From NCBI GenBank assembly GCA_016234115.1, contig JACRHD010000049.1, forward strand, positions 1-64,000: a DNA stretch of 64,000 nt, given 5' to 3'. The stretch comes from Nitrospirota bacterium (GTDB lineage Bacteria; Nitrospirota; Thermodesulfovibrionia; UBA6902). The translations under genes were made by a program, and so were the position numbers. Of the stretch, positions 1-9,166 are shown piece after piece (within the stretch, counting starts at the first letter, position 1; each line of letters opens with the position of its first letter). A model generated the notes under the pieces. The model was not told where the DNA came from, searched no databases, and worked only from the letters and a program-made list of their open reading frames with translations.

Positions 1-3000
1 CAGGGCCATACCGCTAAGATCGAGCGTCTTGCTGCCATGGCATTCAATACACGATGCGTTGTCCGTTGACGGAACAGCCCCATCATGACGCTCCAGCCCG
101 TTCAGCGCGCCCGCAGAATGACAGCTTGTGCATGTGCCGTCGTGATGGTTCGTGTTGTTGACAGAGGCATGACATTCCGCGCAGTCGGTAGACGCCTGCA
201 TTGTGTTGAAGTCCGTCAACTCCGAGAGAGCGGATGTGTCATAGCCCAGGAGCTGGTTCGCGTTTACCTTTGTCAGAACGTATCCGCCGTCAGTACAAGG
301 GAACGTCGAGCCGTCCATCGGGTTATAACATGTGGCCCCGAGGTCGAACTTGTTGACATGGGCCGGGTTGCCGGGGTTCTTCGTAACACCCACGATACCC
401 CAGACCCTGTTCATTGTGGACGGGACAGTGCCTGCCGCTCCTGTGACCGGGTTGGTCCAGTTGCTTCCTGCCACTACCGGCGAGAACGTGCTCTGCTGCA
501 GGTTCTTCTTGTAGTGCAGCCTGATCTCGTCGCGGCTGTAGTAGTCGAAGTAGCCGTCCATGGGGTTGGCGTCGCAGCCGTTGGTACCCATCTGTCCGTG
601 ATCGGTCCCGTTCGGGAAACCGAAGAATGAGTAAATCGGGTTGCAGCCGGCTGCCGTAGCGCCTTCCCTTATGGCCATCATCTGCATCATGGCCACGCCG
701 TCTATCGGAAACGCGTTTCCGATATCCGCGGGCATCCCGAACATCGGGAAGAGATTGGTAGCTATGTAGGTCCTGCAAGCCATCTGCTCGGTCTGATCGC
801 ATGTGCCGTTTTCATTGCCGCCCATCTGGGCCGCATCGAACATGCCGCACATCCAGTCGGGATGGTCCGCATTGGCCCATCCGCCGGCGTCGAAGCTCAT
901 GTCGTCGCCGCCGCAGTCGTAATCCGCCATCTGCATCATCGGGTTCTTCAGAAGCTCCTTGCTTCCGTCAAAGAAACCGACTGAAGACGGTTCGGCAGAG
1001 GTCGAATGGCACATTTCGCAGCCTCCCCTTGAGGGCGAGCCTAAGGCCCACTCCTTCGTGGGAATGCCGTGTGACGGGTCAAACATCGTGGGATAAAGGG
1101 AAAGTCTCGGATCTCTCACCGTCCCATGCGAGGCCAGCACGCCGGAGCGCGCTGTTGCGAGCTCGGCAGCCATGGCGTCTATCTTGGCCTTGGACTCGAT
1201 CTTCAACGGGTCGGTAAGCTGAAATCCCTGGAACGGAGGATGATCGTTCGTTCCGTTCAGCCTTATTCCGAATCCGGGATTAGCCGCGGAGACAATCGCT
1301 GCCGCCGAAGTTATGTCCCTTGTCTTTGCGGGCATCCACCCTAATACAAAATTATCAGACGCCCTGATCCCCGAACCTGTCCAGATCGGAAGAAGAGAAG
1401 GGAGCATCGGGGTTATCTTAGTCCCTTCAGGATTAGCGAGCCATGCCCTCAACGGAGGCATTGAACCGGCCCCGCCGTCCATGAAGTTATAGTTAAAGTC
1501 AAAGTGGTTGGCATTGCCGTTGCTGCCGTCAGACTGCCTGTAACCACCTGCTGTCCAGTCCCTGAACCCGAGCCTTCCGGGAGCCGAATAGACAGCCGGG
1601 ATATGGCATGTACGGCAGTCGATCTTTTCGAAATGCGCCGGCGGGAATGCCGCGTGGGCCGTCGCCGGGTCCGGCGCGCTGCCTGCATTCGGATGAGTCT
1701 TGTCGATATGGCAGCCTTCGCATGTAACCGTGCCGTCGAGCTGATCGTTGGCATGCTCTAACATGCTGAAGCCCTGGGCTATCTGATGGTCTATCTTCTG
1801 TATCGGATTTGCCGGGTCCGTCGCCGGATACGTGTATGTCTGACCGTTAGCTGTGTAGGTCCTTGCAGGAAGGGTCCCGGACACTGCGTAATGACAGGTC
1901 GCGCACTTCATGCCTGCTGCATCATGCACATCCACATCCGCCATCTTTCCTGCAATCTGTTTGGGGACTCCCGGGGCTTCCCATATGTACTCGGGATTCG
2001 TCTGCAGGTTTACCCCGCCTGCCCCGGCGTTACATGCTTCGCGAATGCTCGGCATTCCGCAGACGCCGTCGTCGGCTGTAAACTCCATGCCGTCCATCCC
2101 GAGCCACCACATATTGGGTCCGCCGTTCATTGCGCTGAACGCCGCGCAGCCAAGGCATACGCCGAAGCCGAACCTGTCGTTACTGCCGTAGCCGGTCTTC
2201 TGGGACCTTTTTCCCATTCCGGTCTTGCAGCCGAACTCGCCCCATGTTGTATCGTTCTTGCAATCTTTTCCCGCGGCGCAGTTGCCTGATGAGTCGATCT
2301 CATCGAGGTCGACTGCTTCCTCAGGTCCGGTAAACTTAAAGAAGTTGCCGTATCCGGTGATCATACCACCGTACTGCTGGGCCTCACCGGGAAGACCGAT
2401 GTTGTCGGCGTCATTCCTGGCGTGGCACTGGGCGCAGTTACCGCTGTTAGGGACCGCCGAGATGCTGGAACCGGGGATAGTCGTCGGGGTGTCCTCAGCG
2501 AGGGTCCCGGTCGCTTTGTCTATCTTTACTCCGATACCTGCTGATGCCGCAAGATCGAACCAGCCTTCCGATATCGCGATATTCCTGTTGAATGAATCAT
2601 ATATCGTACCAGCGGTATACTGGAATCGTGGATCTGATGTCGAGCAGTCACGGTTATCTGCGGGGCCGATCTGCTTTGCCGGGCCGCAGTCCTCGGACCT
2701 GTACCATGCCGCGCCGGTCTTCAGTTGGTTCGCGTGGCACATCATGCAGTCGACTTCGGCATTGTTGGCGCCGAAAAGCTGAGTGCCCTGAACGTCGGTA
2801 TTCGCGGATATGTCTACTATCCTGCCTAACACGAGCGAGCCTTCCGCGTAAGTAGCAGGCGTCCCGTCCAGGCCGATCAGGGTCTCGCCGCCCGCGGGCG
2901 CTATGTGTGCAGGCATCCAGGTGTACCTGTCGCCTTCATTCGTTGCGCCTGCCTGCCCGTAGGGAAGCATGTCCCTGTCGTACTCCATCTGGCCGCCCCC

Positions 3001-3531
3001 GACATGACATACGCCGCACGCCTTGGCCCATGCCGCCGGAGAAGCCTCTATTTCCCTTGTGGCCGCTGAAGTGTCTGTGTCTGAGCCGTCCAATACAATG
3101 TCTTTTGCCGCCAACTGGCGGTTGGAAGGCGGTCAATACCTTCCGAACATGCCGGGCGAGCTTGTGAAGCCAGGGGCGCCCCAGACTGTTCTCAAGGCTG
3201 CGGTCCACTCCTCGCCTCTTCCCTGATTGCTGTGTTTTCCCACAGACACGCCGTGGGAGAAAGTGGTTACATCATAATTCTGAAATGCCACTTTTCCTGA
3301 ACTGTTTGCATATCCCTGTACCTTTGAAGCAGTTACAGGGTCCGAACCGTAGTTATGACAGCCTGCTGTTGCGCAGGTCTGCTTCGGACTATAAGGCGTG
3401 TTCCCTGAAACGGGATTGCCGGATGAGTCCCTGACTGTTACATCCGTATGGGACATCGCGATGGTGTAACTGACGAGCACCAGTATGATGCACAACACCA
3501 CTGTCAATGGCCCTGATTTCGAGCCTCTCAT
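1..3531 (-). CDS. giant multiheme c-type cytochrome, N-terminal part, with in-frame TGA
   Basis: The reading frame starts at an ATG (3531), has a 25-residue hydrophobic export signal, and stays open to the left edge apart from one TGA at 3133-3135. I translated the rest of the frame by eye and found no other stop, so at least 1177 residues belong to one product. Visible heme motifs are an N-terminal CX4CH (CATAGCH) and ten canonical CXXCH: CGVCH, CMMCH, CAQCH, CATCH, CEGCH, CRTCH, CEMCH, CAECH, CTSCH and CIECH. Between them lie long heme-free stretches rich in Gly, Asn and Met, with extra Cys not in CXXCH (for example CLGC without His). This spacing fits large secreted or outer-surface cytochromes of metal reducers and syntrophs; the exact family was not recognised. 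It is transcribed divergently from the STT3 gene, behind a sigma-54-type promoter. If the TGA is a true stop, only a 132-residue fragment would be made. Confidence 0.85.
3133..3135 (-). other. in-frame TGA, candidate selenocysteine codon
   Basis: The codon after ...SPGMFGRY is TGA, and the same frame continues with PPSNRQLAAKDIVLDG and then ten CXXCH motifs. Two bases after the TGA the transcript can fold into a GC-rich hairpin: CCAAC pairs with GTTGG around a 5-base loop, and an outer GCC/GGC closes it. A competing CCGCC-AGTT-GGCGG fold uses the same bases. Bacterial SECIS elements are hairpins just downstream of UGA, so recoding is possible. A TGG-to-TGA error or mutation (Trp) is the main alternative. 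No selA, selB, selC or selD is visible in this window. Confidence 0.45.
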
Positions 3532-3691
3532 AAGAGATACCTCCTCATGGTGAATTTGATATTAGAAAAAAATGTAATTGTGAACGTCATGCTGAAGAGC
3601 ATGCGTATAACGATGTAACTTTAACTTCCTGCACACCACCTCCTTTGAGGTCTGCCATTACAAAAGTAAAAATTGGGGGTGCCTATGCTTA

Positions 3692-3707
3692 GGCAAAGAG
3701 CATGCCA
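3692..3707 (-). promoter_or_regulatory. sigma-54 (-24/-12) promoter of the giant cytochrome
   Basis: Read on the minus strand the site is TGGCATG-CTCT-TTGCC. It has the invariant GG and GC separated by exactly 10 bases, as in the RpoN consensus TGGCAC-N5-TTGC. It predicts a start near 3682 and a leader of about 150 bases. An A/T tract lies immediately upstream (3713-3723). The leader contains a small hairpin (TGCCTA-AGCA-TAGGCA) overlapping the -12 region. Confidence 0.7.
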
Positions 3708-3781
3708 CATTGGTTTTTTTTTATAACTGATGATTTTCCTTATTGTTCCCTGCAAGAGATATCGGGGGGTTCCTGATGGGC

Positions 3782-3820
3782 TGAAACACCACTGTGTTTC
3801 AATGATGTTTCATTGAAACA
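3782..3820. promoter_or_regulatory. two overlapping dyads, candidate enhancer-binding sites
   Basis: TGAAACAC-CACT-GTGTTTCA (3782-3801) is an 8-bp perfect dyad. It overlaps a second, 11-bp perfect dyad, TGTTTCAATGA / TCATTGAAACA (3795-3805 and 3810-3820). The heptamer TGAAACA or its complement occurs four times in 39 bases. The block lies about 100-140 bases upstream of the start predicted from the sigma-54 promoter at 3692-3707, which is where activator sites usually sit. It could instead act in the leader of the STT3 gene. Confidence 0.55.
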
Positions 3821-3938
3821 ACGACTGAACGCTTCTGAACCATATATCGGCCTCCGTAACTTGCCGCGTGTCACCTGCAAGTTATTATTTCTGCGCTGGG
3901 ACAGAGATAAAAAAAATTTTTTTCGGTTAAAATACGGC

Positions 3939-6191
3939 ATGTCTTTTCCCGGATCAAAAGACCGATACCACTGGACAATATTTGTCCTTCTCGCCGCGGC
4001 ATTGGGCACGGCGCTCTTCATCAGGACCGCTTCCTTCAGGAACTTCGTCAATCCCGAGGGCGGCTTCTTCTTCTACAGCATAGACGCCTACGACCATCTC
4101 CGGCGCGTGACGCTCGGAGTTCATTCCTTCCCTTCGATACCCGCCTTTGACTATTACGTCGGGTATCCGGAAGGGACCGGACAAATATGGTCTCCGCTGT
4201 TCGATTATGTGCTTTCGGCGGCAGCTCTCATTGCTGGAGGAGGAAGGGTCGCTACGGAGACCGTGTGTTTTTTTTCCAATCCCTTTTTCGCGGGCCTGAC
4301 GGTCCTGCTGATTTTCATTGCAGCCGCAAAATTGTTTTCCAGCCCGGTTGCGGGGATCGCCGCCGCCTTCCTGCTGGCGTTGAGTCCCGGCCATATCTCT
4401 TATTCCATCCCGATGAACTTCGATCACCATGTCCTCGAGTCCATAGCCGTGCTCTTTCTTTTGTGTCTCCCTTTTCTCGAAAGAGACGACCGGCTTTCTT
4501 TGAAAGGAAAGCTTGCCGCGGCATTCCTCATCGTGCTTGCGCTTTTCATGTGGAGGGGAAGCACCGTCTACTGGGGCGCGGCCTTTTTAGCGGTCTTCAT
4601 ACGCTCCTTCATTTCGGACCGGAAGGGCCTTTCGCTTGATTATGCCGTCAGTTTTTTACTTGCCTCTGTTGTTGTCGCGATAGTCTGCGTGATAAATCCC
4701 TGGGGCAGCGCGTCATCAGTGTCCTTCGGGATCATCTCGTGGTTCCATGTAATAATGCTTGCCTCTCTTGCCGCGGTCCTGATGCTCTTTTCCGTGTGCA
4801 GGACAAAAAAGGCTTTCTTTTACTCGCTTGCCGGCGTCACAGCGGCGGGGACAATGTCCCTTGCCCTGCCGCAGTTGAGAGATTTCCTCTCCGGGATACT
4901 CAGCGGGATATCATTCCTTCGCGGCGGCGGCGACCCGTGGCTTGAATCCAACAGCGAGCTGCACGGCGTCTTCTCGGGATACAATTTTCTCTACAGCGCA
5001 AGCTATCTGACGGCAGCCTGGTTCGCCGCGCCTTTCGGCGCCGCGCTTGCACTGATCAAGTGGAAGAAGGACGGGATGAACAACAAATACCTTATTACAT
5101 TCGTCGCGTGGTCCCCGCTCCTCCTTTTAGGGTTGATCAGGCGATATACCCCTATTGCAGGCGTCATGTCGTCCCTGGCCGGGGCATATCTCATCGCCGG
5201 CGCGTGGCAATATATGAGAAGTCCGTGGAAAAGGGCCGTCATTGCCGTGGGCGCCGCACTTCTGCTCCTGCCTTCCTTCCAGCACTACAAAGTCACGGTA
5301 AACGGCCACCTCCCCGCTTATCTCAAGGAGGGGCTCTACGGCAGGGACGGGGCCCTCGAATGGATAAAAAACAATACCCCCAAAACTTCCTATCACCTTG
5401 AACCGACAGAACAACCCGAATACGGGATCATGGCAGACTGGGACCTCGGCGCCAAGCTCTACCACCTCGCGGAGCGTCCCGCCGTGGCGACTGCTTTCGG
5501 GTGGGAAACGCACGGGTTCTATGAGTTAGCGGGATTCATGGCGACTACCCGGCCGGAAACGGCATTTACGATCGTCAGGGACAACCGTGTACGGTATGTA
5601 CTTCTAAGCGCATTCAGATCTCTTGAGACCGATCACGCGATAGCACGCGACGGCGAGGCAAAGGGCAAGCTTCCCCTTGGCACCGTCGGCAAGTTCAATC
5701 AGGGGCTTTCCATTTACAACAGGCTGCTGTACAATGACGGGTCAGGACGCAACACCGCGGACTCCTTCATTCCCGCCCTCGGAAATTATCGTCTCCTGTT
5801 CGAAAGCGCCTTCTTAGCCGGGATGAGGGAGTCGGGCGCCCCTGTCAGCTATTTCAAGGTCTTCGAGGCTGTGCCCGGCGCCCGTATAAGGGGAAAAGGA
5901 AAACCGGGCGTTAATGTATCGATAATCATCCGTCTGCTGTCGTCACAGAAGCGCCTTTTGTCATACCGGGACGTGGTCGCGACGGACGAACACGGCAATT
6001 TCAGTTTCACGGTCCCCTACTCGACAGAGGGGAAACAGGGTGATACTCAGCCGATGGATGCGTATCTGCTGACGGGCGCCGGCATGGAGGAAACAAAAGT
6101 TGCCGTATCCGAAAACGACATTATCACGGGAGGGACCGTTTCAGTGCGTCCGGTCTTATATTCAGGGACCGGCAGTGGAATTTTCCGGTAA
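3939..6191 (+). CDS. STT3/AglB/PglB-type oligosaccharyltransferase
   Basis: This is a 750-residue membrane protein with an N-terminal signal anchor, roughly a dozen hydrophobic segments in the first 460 residues, and a soluble C-terminal domain. Residues 47-56 (SIDAYDHLRR) match the acidic first-loop motif of STT3 catalytic subunits. Around residues 495-515 GIMADWDLGAKL aligns with the WWDYG region, although the second Trp-Asp-Tyr is altered to DWDLG. The family moves a lipid-linked glycan to Asn of exported proteins at the membrane. The ATG at 3939 places the signal anchor correctly; an in-frame TTG at 3813 would add 42 residues but falls inside the dyad block. It lies between the divergent giant cytochrome and a cytochrome cluster, so exported cytochromes are plausible acceptors, which is inference. 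Confidence 0.8.
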   Translation: MSFPGSKDRYHWTIFVLLAAALGTALFIRTASFRNFVNPEGGFFFYSIDAYDHLRRVTLGVHSFPSIPAFDYYVGYPEGTGQIWSPLFDYVLSAAALIAGGGRVATETVCFFSNPFFAGLTVLLIFIAAAKLFSSPVAGIAAAFLLALSPGHISYSIPMNFDHHVLESIAVLFLLCLPFLERDDRLSLKGKLAAAFLIVLALFMWRGSTVYWGAAFLAVFIRSFISDRKGLSLDYAVSFLLASVVVAIVCVINPWGSASSVSFGIISWFHVIMLASLAAVLMLFSVCRTKKAFFYSLAGVTAAGTMSLALPQLRDFLSGILSGISFLRGGGDPWLESNSELHGVFSGYNFLYSASYLTAAWFAAPFGAALALIKWKKDGMNNKYLITFVAWSPLLLLGLIRRYTPIAGVMSSLAGAYLIAGAWQYMRSPWKRAVIAVGAALLLLPSFQHYKVTVNGHLPAYLKEGLYGRDGALEWIKNNTPKTSYHLEPTEQPEYGIMADWDLGAKLYHLAERPAVATAFGWETHGFYELAGFMATTRPETAFTIVRDNRVRYVLLSAFRSLETDHAIARDGEAKGKLPLGTVGKFNQGLSIYNRLLYNDGSGRNTADSFIPALGNYRLLFESAFLAGMRESGAPVSYFKVFEAVPGARIRGKGKPGVNVSIIIRLLSSQKRLLSYRDVVATDEHGNFSFTVPYSTEGKQGDTQPMDAYLLTGAGMEETKVAVSENDIITGGTVSVRPVLYSGTGSGIFR

Positions 6192-6259
6192 AATTTTCAT
6201 CAGGAGAGCAAGCGCGCTTTCTTTGATTTTTGAATCTTTCATTTGTTAAGCTATGCCAT

Positions 6260-7708
6260 ATGCGAATGGGCTTTTTTTATTTATTCATTCTCATGTTCCC
6301 CGCAGCGGCATGCATTGCCGCCTTTCTTTCCGGACCGGCCTACGGCGAGGGTTGCGTAACAGACGCCTGTCACTCGACTCTCTTGAAAACTGCAAACATT
6401 CATCCCGTCACAGAGTCTTGCGATAATTGCCATCAGGCCGGCGCGACCGCCCATCCGCAAAAAAATAAAAAGACCTTCACGCTCACGCAGGGGGTCCCTG
6501 ATCTCTGCTATATGTGCCACTCGCCGTTTGGAAAAAAACAGGTCGTTCACCCTCCCATCGCGGGCGGGATGTGCACCGGGTGCCATGACCCCCACGGCTC
6601 GGAGGAGCCGAAACTGCTCATGCTGCCGATATATGAGATATGCTTAACGTGCCATCCGGACAAGACATCACAGTCGGTCGTTCACGGCCCAACGGCCACA
6701 GGTGAATGCACCGCGTGCCACGACCCTCATGAATCGGACAACAGGGCGCTGACGAAGAAAGACGGCGCTGAACTATGCACGACCTGCCACTCCGACATAC
6801 AGGAAGAACTGAAAAGAAATGTGGTCCACCCCGCCATTTACGGAGGCTGTACCTCATGTCATAACCCGCACAGCTCTCCCTACAGAAAGATGCTCTCCGC
6901 CGAGGGTGAAAAACTCTGTTTCCTGTGCCATCCCAAGATAAGTGAAAAAACGGAGAAGGCCAAGTCGGTCCATCCCCCCATAAAGACGGAGAAGGCGTGC
7001 GCGTCCTGCCATTTCCCCCATGCCGGCGACTCTGAAAAACTCCTGCCCAAGGCAGGGAAAGAACTGTGCCTCGACTGTCATAAGGGGTTTATCAAAAAGA
7101 ACCAGACGGTGCTGCACGGGCCCATCAGGGACGGTAAGTGCACGCCCTGTCATGACCCGCACGGTTCAGCGAACATCAAGCTGCTCGTCAAGGAGTTTCC
7201 CGCGGACATTTATCCCGCGTACAAGGAGGACGAGTATGAACTGTGCTTCAGTTGCCATAACAGGGAACTGCTGAAATATCCCGATACTTCCTTCTCGACC
7301 GGCTTCAGGGACGGCGAGCGAAACCTGCACTACCTGCACGTAAACCGGACAAAAAGCAGGAACTGCAAATTGTGCCACATCATCCACGCCGGCGACCTTC
7401 CGAAGCTGATCGCGGGCAGGGCCCCGTTCGGCAACTGGAATATTCCCCTGAACTTTGAGAAGTGGGATACAGGAGGGAGCTGCCTGCCGGGCTGTCATAA
7501 AAAAGTCGTCTACGACCGGGTGACCCCGGGCAAGGCGCCTGAAACGGAAAAATCCAAAGAGGACAAGAAAAATATAAGCCCGGGAAAAGGCCCCGGAACG
7601 CCAAGGACCGGAGAGGGCAAGGGTGAGCGAGTCGCCCTTGTCGGGCCGGAGCTCACGGGGCCGGAGAGGCCGGCGCCTAAAAAAGTCAGGGAACAGGTGC
7701 TGCCATGA
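6260..7708 (+). CDS. periplasmic multiheme cytochrome, doubled-CXXCH type (13 canonical sites)
   Basis: The product is 482 residues with a cleavable signal ending near PAYGEG. It carries thirteen CXXCH motifs (CDNCH, CYMCH, CTGCH, CLTCH, CTACH, CTTCH, CTSCH, CFLCH, CASCH, CLDCH, CTPCH, CFSCH, CKLCH). It is opened by a CX4CH (CVTDACH) right after the signal and closed by a CX3CH (CLPGCH). Repeating units of about 45 residues, each with CxxCHDPH or CxxCHxPH, are typical of doubled-CXXCH cytochromes. The last 75 residues are heme-free and rich in Lys, Pro and Gly. An upstream TTG (6230) is possible, but the ATG at 6260 gives a normal signal peptide. The stop overlaps the next start (ATGA), so translation is probably coupled to the HAMP protein. 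Confidence 0.9.
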   Translation: MRMGFFYLFILMFPAAACIAAFLSGPAYGEGCVTDACHSTLLKTANIHPVTESCDNCHQAGATAHPQKNKKTFTLTQGVPDLCYMCHSPFGKKQVVHPPIAGGMCTGCHDPHGSEEPKLLMLPIYEICLTCHPDKTSQSVVHGPTATGECTACHDPHESDNRALTKKDGAELCTTCHSDIQEELKRNVVHPAIYGGCTSCHNPHSSPYRKMLSAEGEKLCFLCHPKISEKTEKAKSVHPPIKTEKACASCHFPHAGDSEKLLPKAGKELCLDCHKGFIKKNQTVLHGPIRDGKCTPCHDPHGSANIKLLVKEFPADIYPAYKEDEYELCFSCHNRELLKYPDTSFSTGFRDGERNLHYLHVNRTKSRNCKLCHIIHAGDLPKLIAGRAPFGNWNIPLNFEKWDTGGSCLPGCHKKVVYDRVTPGKAPETEKSKEDKKNISPGKGPGTPRTGEGKGERVALVGPELTGPERPAPKKVREQVLP

Positions 7709-8283
7709 ACAAAGAGACAGACGCGCTGGAAACCGTCGATAAATCATACTACAACAGGTTCGCTTTAAAGTGCACTTCCATTATAATCGCCGGCGCAGTC
7801 CTGGCTGGAATATTTCTCTATTTCTCGCTGCTCAGAGAGCCCGGTTCATCATACGCCGAGAATTACGGCATTATTGCCGCGCTGAGAGGAGATCTCTTAA
7901 ACAAGTCCGCGTACCTTTACATCGCCGCCCTGTTTTTCATTATCATAGGAATTACAATTATCTCTCTGCTGTACTCTCACAAAGTCGCAGGCCCCCTGTA
8001 CAGGCTCGACGTCTACGCGGGAAAGGTCTCCTCAGGCGACCTCACGGAAACAGTGAAACTGCGGGAGAAGGACGCTATATATCCCCTGGCTGATGATCTC
8101 AACGGCCTTGTTTCGATGTGCAGTGAAGTAATCGACTCTCTGGAGACGGAAGCGAAGGAGGTCAGCGGGATTTCCTCGGCGGCGGCGGCCCGGCCGGACG
8201 AAGCGGGCGAGCGGGAAACAGTCGAAAAGATATCCAGGAGAGTCTACAATATGAACAGGATACTCTCCAGGATCAAATTGTGA
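7705..8283 (+). CDS. HAMP-only two-helix membrane protein 1
   Basis: The product is 192 residues: a short cytoplasmic head, a membrane helix at about 23-43, a short periplasmic loop, a second helix at about 70-89 (AALFFIIIGITIISLLY), then a HAMP linker (KVAGPLYRLDVYAGKVSSGD). About 50 helical residues follow. No kinase, cyclase, GGDEF or methyl-accepting domain follows. Such a protein could relay a periplasmic or quinone-side signal to a partner, or act as a structural membrane subunit of the cytochrome complex; neither is demonstrated. The start overlaps the upstream cytochrome stop by four bases, and a second protein of the same architecture lies two genes downstream. Confidence 0.8.
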   Translation: MNKETDALETVDKSYYNRFALKCTSIIIAGAVLAGIFLYFSLLREPGSSYAENYGIIAALRGDLLNKSAYLYIAALFFIIIGITIISLLYSHKVAGPLYRLDVYAGKVSSGDLTETVKLREKDAIYPLADDLNGLVSMCSEVIDSLETEAKEVSGISSAAAARPDEAGERETVEKISRRVYNMNRILSRIKL

Positions 8284-8334
8284 GCGCCGGGGACCCTTCC
8301 GGTAATACGCCGGAAAGGTTACGTAACATAAAAC

Positions 8335-9162
8335 ATGAAGCGAAAAGCAGCCCTTATCCTTTTAGCAGTTATAAACCTGATTCTGATAGTGGTCTACTGT
8401 ATGGAAAGAGAACCACATAATTTTTCACAGACAGAGTGCCCTATGTGTCACGTAGCGGACGCCTCGGGTAATGTCGTTTCATTTACACTGAAGGGGCCTG
8501 TAACGACCCTTTGCGAAAAATGTCACGAAAAAATCCTTTCCGAAGGATACTTGCACCCCGTGAATGTCGTCCCCAGGAATGTCACGGTCCCGGAAGGGTT
8601 CCCCCTGTCGCGTATCGGGGAGATAACCTGTACGACGTGCCATGACATACATTCACCCTATTTCACTCCCTACGGGGCGCCTACCCACTTCCTGCGGAGA
8701 TATGAGGAAGGGAACAGGTTCTGCGAGGCCTGTCATAAGGGTTCTCCTGTAGGCACGGGACATACGGATACGATGAGAGAGGCCCATTTTCAGTCAAAAT
8801 ACGTCGAGACAAGCGCTTCGCAGGTGATAGACTCCATCTCTCTGCAGTGCGTGTCCTGCCACGACGGCTCGTTCGCCACTTCGTCTTCAATACGGGCCGG
8901 CTCGTGGGGCCACAAGGGAGAACTTATGACGCACGACTCAGGGACCCATCCGATAGGAGTAGATTACGAGGGCGCGCGGCTCAGGAAAGGGCGCAAGGCG
9001 TTTCTGCACCCTATGGACGCCGTGGACCCGAGGATACGGTTCTTCGACGGGAAGGTCGGCTGCGGTTCCTGTCACGACCCTTATTCGAACATCGAAAAAC
9101 GATTAGTCATGAGCGACAGGGGAAGCAAGCTCTGTTTCGCCTGCCACATGTTAGGAAAGTAA
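8335..9162 (+). CDS. heptaheme cytochrome c, membrane-anchored or periplasmic
   Basis: The product is 275 residues with an N-terminal hydrophobic segment (residues 4-22) that may remain as an anchor because no clear cleavage site follows. It has seven CXXCH motifs: CPMCH, CEKCH, CTTCH, CEACH, CVSCH, CGSCH and CFACH. The segment GTHPIGVDY between hemes five and six is characteristic of doubled-CXXCH cytochromes. It is flanked by the two HAMP-only genes, 4 bases before the second, which indicates one operon. Electron transfer in the periplasm is the secure role; the partner is unknown. Confidence 0.88.
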   Translation: MKRKAALILLAVINLILIVVYCMEREPHNFSQTECPMCHVADASGNVVSFTLKGPVTTLCEKCHEKILSEGYLHPVNVVPRNVTVPEGFPLSRIGEITCTTCHDIHSPYFTPYGAPTHFLRRYEEGNRFCEACHKGSPVGTGHTDTMREAHFQSKYVETSASQVIDSISLQCVSCHDGSFATSSSIRAGSWGHKGELMTHDSGTHPIGVDYEGARLRKGRKAFLHPMDAVDPRIRFFDGKVGCGSCHDPYSNIEKRLVMSDRGSKLCFACHMLGK

Positions 9163-9166
9163 ATAT

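Noticed and set aside
85-2855. Several plus-strand frames across the giant cytochrome
   Set aside because: The minus-strand frame contains ten CXXCH motifs in one continuous reading frame, so these are shadows.
3590-3720. Possible c-di-GMP (GEMM) riboswitch in the leader of the giant cytochrome
   Set aside because: Such switches are common before cytochromes in Geobacter, but the GEMM signature GGCAAACC and the tetraloop-receptor pattern are missing; the structure is explained better by the sigma-54 site and a small hairpin.
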